Positions 6,209-10,867 of a DNA stretch of 10,867 bases are shown here, in pieces. Made by a program: the position numbers and the translations under genes. Position 1 is the stretch's first letter. Every line of letters begins with the position of its first letter. Source of the stretch: an uncultured Acidobacteriota bacterium. Lineage in GTDB: Bacteria > Acidobacteriota > Terriglobia > Terriglobales > Acidobacteriaceae. Location: the NCBI GenBank assembly GCA_903932385.1, contig CAIZGA010000199.1, forward strand, positions 1 to 10,867, given 5' to 3'. Under the pieces are notes generated by a model. That model was given only the letters and a program-made list of their open reading frames with translations. It searched no databases and had not been told where the DNA came from.

Positions 6209-6745
6209 CTAATTTGCAGCACTACCACGTTGAAAAACCTGGTACTTCTCACCGTCGAAGTGATAGGTTATCGTCGAAAGATCACCCGAGATTACGGCTC
6301 CCACCCAAATGTCCTTGAATCCGCGTGACCTGCTTTTTAAGATTCTCAGCTCGTGAGCAGGGACAGCCAGCACGAGCTGAGTCCCTTTATCTGAGTTTCG
6401 AATCACCCAGAATGGCGTCACATTGGCACCCAGAAGATCTCCCTTTCCAATTACAACAAAGTCCTTCTCGTTTCCCCCGTCCAGGTGAACTTCAGCAGTC
6501 TGAAACCACGAACTCGGAATCTGATCGGGCGAAAGATTATGGATTCGTAACTGCTGGGCCACGTGGCGATCTTCTACAAGGACACGAAGCGCACTTTTGG
6601 GAATCTGTGCCGGATGATCTACAACGGCATCCTCCATATTGAAGCTGGACTGCTCGTGCGAGACCCTTTGTGCTACCGAAAGGTGAGCAGAGCGAGAACC
6701 AAGTGTGAATAACGCAGCAATTAATAGCACATACGTCTTGTTCAT
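6209..6745 (-). CDS. Small secreted protein of unknown function
   Basis: The 178-residue product starts MNKTYVLLIAALFTLGSRSA, a Sec-type signal peptide, so it is probably periplasmic or secreted. The mature C-terminal half (about 85-170) has the pattern EVHLDGGNEKDFVVIGKGDL, GANVTPFWVIRNSDKG, LRILKSRSRGFKDIWVG and TYHFDGEKYQVF. From memory of the group, this repeats in many small acidobacterial secreted proteins, which read like a beta-rich domain with a D.DG/N-type loop, but no biochemical role is known to me. The ATG at 6745 follows AGGAG at a rather long spacing of about 13 bases, so translation may be modest. The gene is alone on its strand. It lies between two copies of a 99-bp repeat, which raises the possibility that it is a removable unit. 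Confidence 0.8.
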   Translation of the reverse strand: MNKTYVLLIAALFTLGSRSAHLSVAQRVSHEQSSFNMEDAVVDHPAQIPKSALRVLVEDRHVAQQLRIHNLSPDQIPSSWFQTAEVHLDGGNEKDFVVIGKGDLLGANVTPFWVIRNSDKGTQLVLAVPAHELRILKSRSRGFKDIWVGAVISGDLSTITYHFDGEKYQVFQRGSAAN

Positions 6746-6849
6746 TAGAGGTCAGGTTCTCCTTTCATTGGCATTCTGACAAACTTTGGAACGAGCTGGT
6801 CAGAATCGGCGTGTGGCCCACCCAATCCATATAGCGATACATCGGGTGC

Positions 6850-6948
6850 CCCATCCATCGCCTCTTTTTCGATGGGTGGGAAGATGCGCAGCATACGCAA
6901 CTCCTCATTTGCCAGTTACTCTACCAGAGCAACCCACAAATTCCTACC
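6850..6948. repeat. 99-bp intergenic repeat, copy 2
   Basis: This copy has the same orientation as copy 1, offset by exactly 841 bp, 95 of 99 bases identical. The first hairpin is kept as an 11-bp stem, cccatccatcg (6850-6860) with cgatgggtggg (6870-6880), while its loop has changed to a T-rich sequence. Identity stops sharply on both sides: copy 1 continues into the inverted repeat, while copy 2 continues with unrelated sequence. Confidence 0.93.
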
Positions 6949-7022
6949 ATCACACAACTTGTAGCGCTGAGCATTCAAATGCATCTGCATGCAGTAAATC
7001 AAAGACATTGAATATGGCGGTG

Positions 7023-7125
7023 GAGACAGTCTCAAGCGAACTCGTCTCTTGCTGTAATTCCCTGCTATCAGGGAAATTTACAGGGAATTATTTCCAAGCA
7101 ACAGAGAATTGAATTTCCCTGTTGC
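7023..7125. repeat. Palindrome cluster with CAGGGAA motifs
   Basis: The block holds gagac-a-gtctc (7023-7033), then ttccctg (7058-7064) facing cagggaa (7069-7075) across a 4-base loop. A further direct cagggaa lies at 7081-7087, a near copy cagagaa at 7102-7108, and ttccctg at 7115-7121. A second hairpin, gcaacag (7098-7104) with ctgttgc (7119-7125), encloses the last part. It lies 60-160 bp beyond the permease stop and could act at the 3' end of that transcript, but no U-run follows either stem. Similar CAGGGAA-rich tracts may be relics of recombination sites. Confidence 0.6.
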
Positions 7126-7183
7126 GCATATGGATCAGAGGCTTTGAGATAATTCTCATGACTCTACGGATAAGCTGCTATCC

Positions 7184-9838
7184 CTAGTCGTTTCGCAGCG
7201 CGCGCATCGGTTCAATCCGCGAGGCACGCCTTGCGGGCAGATATCCTGCAACCGCTGCAACTGCCGTCAACAGCAGCACCGTACCTGCAAAGGTTGCTGG
7301 ATCTCCCGGCTGTGTGTCATACAGCATCGAACGAATCTCACGCGCAACTGCTATCGACACAACGGATCCCAGCACCAGGCCCGTCAACGCCATCTGCAAG
7401 GTGTTCACAATCACATCTCGCTGCACCCGCTCTCGTGTCGCACCTAATGCCATACGTATGCCAATCTCTTGTGTCTTCCGCGTCACGGTGTATGAAATCA
7501 CTCCATAAATTCCCAGCGATGCCAGCACCAAGCCCAGCGTCGCAAAGATTCCAACTAGAATTGCGAAGAACCTGCGTGGCGAAGTTGCATGGTCCACTAT
7601 CGATTGAATTGGCCGTAGCGGCGCCGCCGCCTGTCCCGCGTTGATTGACTGCAGTGTCTTCAGCACCGGCAAGGAGAGACCAGTCACCGGCGTCGCGGAG
7701 CGAATTACCAGTTCCGAACCCTCCGGCCCCCAATCACCCTGCGTCATCGGGAGATAAACCTGCCATCCGCTCACGCCCTCGACATTGCTCTCATGCAAGT
7801 CATCCACTACACCAACGACGCGCACGTCCTTTCCCTGGAAGCTTGTCACGCGGCCAACAGCATCTTCACCCGGCCAAAGGTCACTCGCACATTTTTTATT
7901 GATAATCATCACCAGTTCGCTTTTCGGCCCATCACTCCAGTTCAAATCGCGCCCATGAACTCGCATCCCCATCGCCGGGATAAAGCCCGGAGAGATAATG
8001 TATATGTACGCGCCATGGTCATAGTTCGGCGGATAACTCTTTCCCTTCACCAGAGGCCCATCCCAACCACGGTTGCGTTCCAGCGGTAGATTGTCACTGA
8101 AGCCTGCAAAGGTCACTCCAGGAATTTGATCAACGCGCTCCTGGATGTTCTGCAGGATGGCAGCACGCTTCACCATGTCGCCGCCGTCGTTGTAATCCAC
8201 TTTGATTGCCGCAGCGCTTGCTGGCTTGAATCCCAAGTCAATGTCCAGCACATGCAGGAAGCTGCGCAGCAACAATCCGGCACCAACAATCAGCACGCAC
8301 GCCAGCGCCACTTCGCTCACCACCAGCACCGTCCGCAGCCGTTCATGCTTGCGTCCTTCGCTTGTTCCCGGACCGGAGTCCTTCAGCGACTCATGCAGAT
8401 TTCCGCTCGACATTTTCAATCCCGGCGCAATACCAAACAGCAACCCTACAGCTATCGCGAGCAATACTGTCCAACCCAACGCAGCGGCATCCACGTGCAT
8501 ACTGCTGATCAACGGCAGCGCAATTGAGCCTTGGTGGGAGAGCCATGCAGTTGCTGCATATGCGATACCAAGTCCGAGCAGCGCACCGCAACTGGAGAGC
8601 ACCAGACTCTCAGTCAGCAGTTGCCGAACAAGTCGCACGCGACCCGCCCCGAGTGAAATCCGAAGTGCAAATTCTTTGGTGCGAGTTGCTGCACGGGCCA
8701 ACAGCAGGTTCGATAGGTTCACGCAGACAATCAGCAAGATTGTTCCCACCGCACACCATAGAACAATCAGCGAGCGCTGCAACGATCCGCTTACATAATC
8801 CTTAAGATAGACCGGATAGCCGCGCCCCTTATATACACCCAACGAGTTGGCGTATTTCTTGTTTGAATAAAATTTCTGAAACAGCTCCGTCGCATCCGCC
8901 CGCGCCTGTTGCAGTGTCACTCCCTGCTTCAATCTGCCAATAAATGCAAGCGTATTTCCTTCGTTACGGATATTGTCCATGTTCTGCGGCGCGAAGACAT
9001 CCACTTTTTCTCCCGGAGAGAATACCGCGCCAAAATCAAAAGTCTCCGGCAGAACGCCAATGACAGTAAACGGTGTATTGTTCATTGTCACCGGCTTACC
9101 GATAATATTGATGTCCGCGCCCAAGTCTCGCTGCCAGAAACTATGCGACACAACAATCACATTGCCGCCAGTCCGTGTCTCCAGATCGTTGAAGCTACGA
9201 CCCATTACCGGCTGAACGCCCAACACTTGAAAGAAATTTCCTGCCACTGGAATTCCTGTTAGTGGCTTCAGTACTCCGTTTTCCATCATTTTCAAATTGT
9301 CCGGCAATGAAAACGCATAGTACGCCGTCAACCCAGAAAATGAGCGGTTCATCGACTTATAGTCCTCGTAGGCGTCCGCAGAATATGTCGAGCCAGAAAG
9401 ATCATGACCACTGTTTGGCGGCGCAATCCAAACCAGTTGCTGCGAGTCGGCAAATGGTAACGGCCGCAGCAGGATGGTATTCACAACACTGAACACAACG
9501 ATGTTCGCGCCAATACCCAGAGCCAGAATCAATACAGCGATACATGCAAAGCCCATGTCCCGCCGTAACGTGCGCAGGGCGAACCGCAGGTCCTGAATCA
9601 GTACATCGACCAGCGGAAATCCTCGGACTGCGTAATGTTTTTCCTTTGCCTGTTGCACGCCGCCAAATTGAATCATCGCTTTTCTCCTGGCTTCCTTCGG
9701 GCTCATACCGGCAAGCAGATTTTCATCCACTGCCAAATCGATGTGGGTTTTCAGTTCGCGATCCAGTTCGGCGTCGATCTTTCCCTTATGGAAAATCGCC
9801 ATGGTTCTCTGCATTGCACGCCGCAATGTTCCGCTCAT
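7184..9838 (-). CDS. ADOP-type orphan ABC permease (MacB/FtsX family, two halves)
   Basis: The 884-residue product is a large FtsX/MacB-type permease without an ATPase domain. Residues about 1-75 form a soluble helical prefix (ELDRELKTHIDLAVDENLLAGMSPKEARRKAMIQFGG in outline) typical of acidobacterial duplicated orphan permeases. TM1 is at about 97-125, ending in the characteristic LLRPLPF. Periplasmic MacB-like domain 1 follows (about 130-350), then the first FtsX block (about 355-475, with LLLARAATRTKEFALRISLGA) and TM5 (about 503-525). The second periplasmic domain is at about 540-750, and the second FtsX block at about 755-884 holds RKTQEIGIRMALGATR and ends in YLPARRASRIEPMRALRND. Such permeases are thought to work with MFP and ATPase partners in export. 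The start at 9838 overlaps the padR stop in TGATG, with GGAG 7 bases upstream. A longer form to 10000 would only read through padR out of frame. Transported substrate is unknown. Confidence 0.93.
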   Translation of the reverse strand: MSGTLRRAMQRTMAIFHKGKIDAELDRELKTHIDLAVDENLLAGMSPKEARRKAMIQFGGVQQAKEKHYAVRGFPLVDVLIQDLRFALRTLRRDMGFACIAVLILALGIGANIVVFSVVNTILLRPLPFADSQQLVWIAPPNSGHDLSGSTYSADAYEDYKSMNRSFSGLTAYYAFSLPDNLKMMENGVLKPLTGIPVAGNFFQVLGVQPVMGRSFNDLETRTGGNVIVVSHSFWQRDLGADINIIGKPVTMNNTPFTVIGVLPETFDFGAVFSPGEKVDVFAPQNMDNIRNEGNTLAFIGRLKQGVTLQQARADATELFQKFYSNKKYANSLGVYKGRGYPVYLKDYVSGSLQRSLIVLWCAVGTILLIVCVNLSNLLLARAATRTKEFALRISLGAGRVRLVRQLLTESLVLSSCGALLGLGIAYAATAWLSHQGSIALPLISSMHVDAAALGWTVLLAIAVGLLFGIAPGLKMSSGNLHESLKDSGPGTSEGRKHERLRTVLVVSEVALACVLIVGAGLLLRSFLHVLDIDLGFKPASAAAIKVDYNDGGDMVKRAAILQNIQERVDQIPGVTFAGFSDNLPLERNRGWDGPLVKGKSYPPNYDHGAYIYIISPGFIPAMGMRVHGRDLNWSDGPKSELVMIINKKCASDLWPGEDAVGRVTSFQGKDVRVVGVVDDLHESNVEGVSGWQVYLPMTQGDWGPEGSELVIRSATPVTGLSLPVLKTLQSINAGQAAAPLRPIQSIVDHATSPRRFFAILVGIFATLGLVLASLGIYGVISYTVTRKTQEIGIRMALGATRERVQRDVIVNTLQMALTGLVLGSVVSIAVAREIRSMLYDTQPGDPATFAGTVLLLTAVAAVAGYLPARRASRIEPMRALRND

Positions 9839-10182
9839 CAGATTTCTCCAATCGTCATCTTCAGCACCCGTCCCATTACGACCGTCAATCGGTGCCAGTA
9901 CGCTGCATCCTTCTCCAACTGCTTCCGACCTGCACGGGTGATTGCATAATATTTCGCGCTGCGATTGTTCTCGCTCACGCCCCACTCCGCAGTAATCCAA
10001 CCTCTCTGCTGCAGCCGCACCAGCGATGCATAGATGGTTCCCTGATTCAGCAGGATTTCATTTCCGCTCACCTGTTCGATTCGCCGCGCAATTCCATAGC
10101 CGTGCATCTGTCCCATCACTGTCAATGTCTGCAGAACCATCGTGTCCAAAGTCCCCTGCAGCAGATCTAATTTCGCATCCAT
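9838..10182 (-). CDS. PadR-family transcriptional regulator
   Basis: The 114-residue product is a winged-helix repressor of the PadR type. It opens LDLLQGTLDTMVLQTL, followed by HGYGIARRIEQVSG (about 27-40), the recognition region NQGTIYASLVRLQQRGWI (46-63), the wing SENNRSAKYYAITRAGRKQL (70-89) and a C-terminal dimerisation helix ending WHRLTVVMGRVL. I chose ATG 10182 (MDAKLDLL), because AGGAG lies 9 bases upstream and the sequence starts where family members do; an in-frame ATG at 10203 has no ribosome site. The gene overlaps the ADOP-type permease by one base and very probably controls that operon and itself, as is usual for PadR genes paired with these permeases. Its ligand is unknown. 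Confidence 0.92.
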   Translation of the reverse strand: MDAKLDLLQGTLDTMVLQTLTVMGQMHGYGIARRIEQVSGNEILLNQGTIYASLVRLQQRGWITAEWGVSENNRSAKYYAITRAGRKQLEKDAAYWHRLTVVMGRVLKMTIGEI

Positions 10183-10222
10183 CGTCGTTATCTCCTGTGG
10201 CAATGCAACATAAGCATGCCAT

Positions 10223-10251
10223 AAACTCCTGTTGTAAAACCACAGGAGTTT
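10223..10251. promoter_or_regulatory. Inverted repeat upstream of padR (likely operator or leader hairpin)
   Basis: aaactcctgt (10223-10232) and acaggagttt (10242-10251) are exact reverse complements, 10 bp each, 9 bases apart. The site lies 41 bp upstream of the padR start and contains TGT-N9-ACA, close to the ATGT/ACAT half-sites known for PadR repressors. On the plus strand it is followed by a T-rich tract (10251-10260), so it also has terminator form in that direction. A third copy, ACAGGAG, is the padR ribosome site (minus strand, 10198-10192). A TTTACA about 20 bp from a TTATGT on the minus strand could be the padR promoter overlapping this site, but this is weak. Confidence 0.65.
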
Positions 10252-10292
10252 TTATTTTTTTTAGAATTATTTTTCTGCGCGAATTCAGGGGC

Positions 10293-10308
10293 TGTTCGAA
10301 TCTGGACA
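10293..10308. promoter_or_regulatory. Candidate enhancer site TGTTC-N6-GGACA
   Basis: TGTTCGAATCTGGACA is an imperfect palindrome (TGTTC facing GGACA, 4 of 5 matches per arm, 6-base centre). A second GGACAC half-site follows at 10324-10329, 20 bp from the first one (10304-10309), about two helical turns. The palindrome lies about 100-110 bp upstream of the transcription start predicted for the adaptor gene, the usual distance for a sigma-54 enhancer-binding protein. Which regulator binds is not known, and no such gene is in the window. Confidence 0.45.
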
Positions 10309-10378
10309 CCTTTTTCTAAGGCCGGACACTCTTGAGTAATCTATGTCGTCTAACGCATTGAAAGTACACCCTTCGACT

Positions 10379-10396
10379 TTGGCATGGCATATGCAT
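10379..10396 (+). promoter_or_regulatory. Sigma-54 (-24/-12) promoter of the efflux adaptor gene
   Basis: TTGGCATGGCATATGCAT fits the RpoN consensus TTGGCACG-N4-TTGCW with two changes. The invariant GG (10381-10382) and GC (10393-10394) are present with exactly 10 bases between them, which is the required spacing. Transcription would start near 10406, only about 4 bases before the adaptor ATG at 10410. Confidence 0.65.
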
Positions 10397-10409
10397 CCAT
10401 ATACATCGC

Positions 10410-10867
10410 ATGGACATTTCACGGCCTGACATCCAACAAAAGAAATTGCGCCGCCGCATCCTTATCGGGTCGGCCGCATTTGCCGCACTCCTAGTTGTCG
10501 TATTTCTTGTGATGCGACTCAAGCCTGCCGCGCCTGTTGTCGAGCGCGCTACCGTATGGACAGACATCGTTAAACGCGGTCCGCTTCTGCGCCAGGTTCG
10601 CGGACCAGGTTCGCTTGTTCCTCGCGAGGACAAACTACGCATCATCCCTGCAGAAACTGATGCCACCGTTCTTCGCATTCTTGTGTTGCCCGGAGCGAAG
10701 GTGCAGCCTGACACAATCATCATGGAACTGGCCAGCCCCGCCGTGCAGCAGGCCGCGCAGGACGCAAAGCTCGCACTCAAGTCTGCCGTCGCCGAATATC
10801 ACAACTCTGAAGTTAAGCTGCAGAGTGACCTGATGGATCAAAAGTCTGACGCCGCCGACATTAGCGA
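10410..10867 (+). CDS. Efflux adaptor, HlyD/RND membrane-fusion protein family (5' part)
   Basis: The first 152 residues of a gene that continues past the right edge. The product begins MDISRPDIQQKKLRRRILIG, a positively charged cytoplasmic tail, then one membrane anchor (about 19-36, IGSAAFAALLVVVFLVMR). The periplasmic part follows: RATVWTDIVKRGPLLRQVRG, the first half of a biotinyl/lipoyl-like barrel (IIPAETDATVLRILVLPGAKVQPDTIIMELASP in outline, with the usual V-hinge-G-x-x-V-x-x-D pattern), and the start of a coiled-coil hairpin rich in Ala, Gln and Lys. Such adaptors link an inner-membrane pump, here probably an ABC/MacB type, to an outer-membrane channel. No Shine-Dalgarno sequence precedes ATG 10410. 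The start is chosen because the charged MDI.R opening is the form I know from acidobacterial members and no upstream in-frame start is near. It is divergent from padR and the ADOP-type permease. Confidence 0.88.
   Translation, partial: MDISRPDIQQKKLRRRILIGSAAFAALLVVVFLVMRLKPAAPVVERATVWTDIVKRGPLLRQVRGPGSLVPREDKLRIIPAETDATVLRILVLPGAKVQPDTIIMELASPAVQQAAQDAKLALKSAVAEYHNSEVKLQSDLMDQKSDAADIS

Larger units (their letters stand above)
6746..7183. other. Intergenic region of 438 bp with repeat copy 2 and CAGGGAA hairpins
   Basis: This gap separates the stop of the ADOP-type permease (7184) from the start of the small secreted protein gene (6745), both on the minus strand. It holds the second 99-bp repeat (6850-6948) and a palindrome-rich block (7023-7125). 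Open frames crossing it do so only because the repeat happens to lack stops, and no gene is supported. Confidence 0.6.

Noticed and set aside
6009..6948. The 99-bp repeats as ends of an insertion sequence
   Set aside because: They are direct rather than inverted, there is no transposase between them and no flanking target duplication was seen. A composite element cannot be ruled out but is unsupported.
6786..7112. 108-codon plus-strand frame sharing a peptide with a frame at 5879-6154 (RWVGRCAAYATPHLPVTLPE)
   Set aside because: The shared peptide is just the 99-bp repeat read in one frame. The repeat's differences cluster in a hairpin loop and include no sign of codon conservation, and the flanking parts share nothing.
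9838..10000. Longer 938-residue form of the permease starting at 10000
   Set aside because: The extra 54 residues read padR in another frame, contain no domain, and the TGATG start at 9838 has a good ribosome site and matches the family's N-terminus.
9544..10170. 208-codon plus-strand frame across padR and the permease start
   Set aside because: It is antisense to two strongly supported genes and its translation is Ser/Arg/Pro-rich without motifs.
10201..10222. Second sigma-54 promoter facing padR (TGGCAT ... TTGCA on the minus strand)
   Set aside because: There are 12 bases between GG and GC instead of 10, which RpoN promoters do not tolerate well.

Overview
The window looks like chromosomal DNA of an acidobacterium, most likely of the Terriglobia (Terriglobus/Granulicella/Edaphobacter type). 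This is an inference from gene content: a very long orphan permease with an N-terminal prefix domain and two FtsX halves (the acidobacterial duplicated orphan permease, ADOP, type) coupled to a PadR regulator, an HlyD-type adaptor beginning MDI.R, Gly-rich secreted LTxxQ proteins, and moderately high GC. No rRNA, tRNA, CRISPR array, transposase or phage gene was seen.

Layout. (1) Positions 1-3760, plus strand, one compact run: the 3' end of an unrecognised gene, a PQQ-repeat beta-propeller gene broken by a single-base frameshift in a run of six C, an ApbE-type FAD:protein FMN transferase overlapping its end, and a Tat-exported protein of unknown function with a glycosidase-like layout. A perfect 17-bp hairpin (3775-3811) closes this run and also serves the convergent gene beyond it. 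(2) 3826-4224, minus: a small secreted LTxxQ (Spy/CpxP-like) protein. (3) 4225-4757: a divergent intergenic region with a possible 27-residue ORF and tandem 9-mers. (4) 4758-5993, plus: a secreted Ca2+-dependent PI-PLC-like phosphodiesterase. (5) 5994-7183: a small secreted protein gene on the minus strand (6209-6745) lying between two 99-bp direct repeats that are 96% identical, plus a 16-bp inverted repeat and a cluster of CAGGGAA hairpins. (6) 7184-10182, minus: padR and the ADOP-type permease, overlapping by one base (TGATG). (7) 10410-end, plus: the start of an HlyD/MFP efflux adaptor, divergent from padR.

How the parts relate. The first run joins an FMN transferase, a propeller and an exported protein, but no canonical flavinylation motif is visible in the window, so the target of the transferase, if it is local, would lie upstream. 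The right end is a divergent efflux locus. PadR probably controls itself and the permease through an inverted repeat at 10223-10251. The adaptor gene has a good sigma-54 (-24/-12) promoter ending 14 bases before its ATG, and a TGTTC-N6-GGACA palindrome about 100 bp further upstream suits an enhancer-binding regulator. The most noteworthy signals are this sigma-54 arrangement with a nearly leaderless start, the padR leader in which one arm can pair with either of two copies of ACAGGAG (one of them the Shine-Dalgarno sequence), and the 99-bp repeat pair flanking a single gene.
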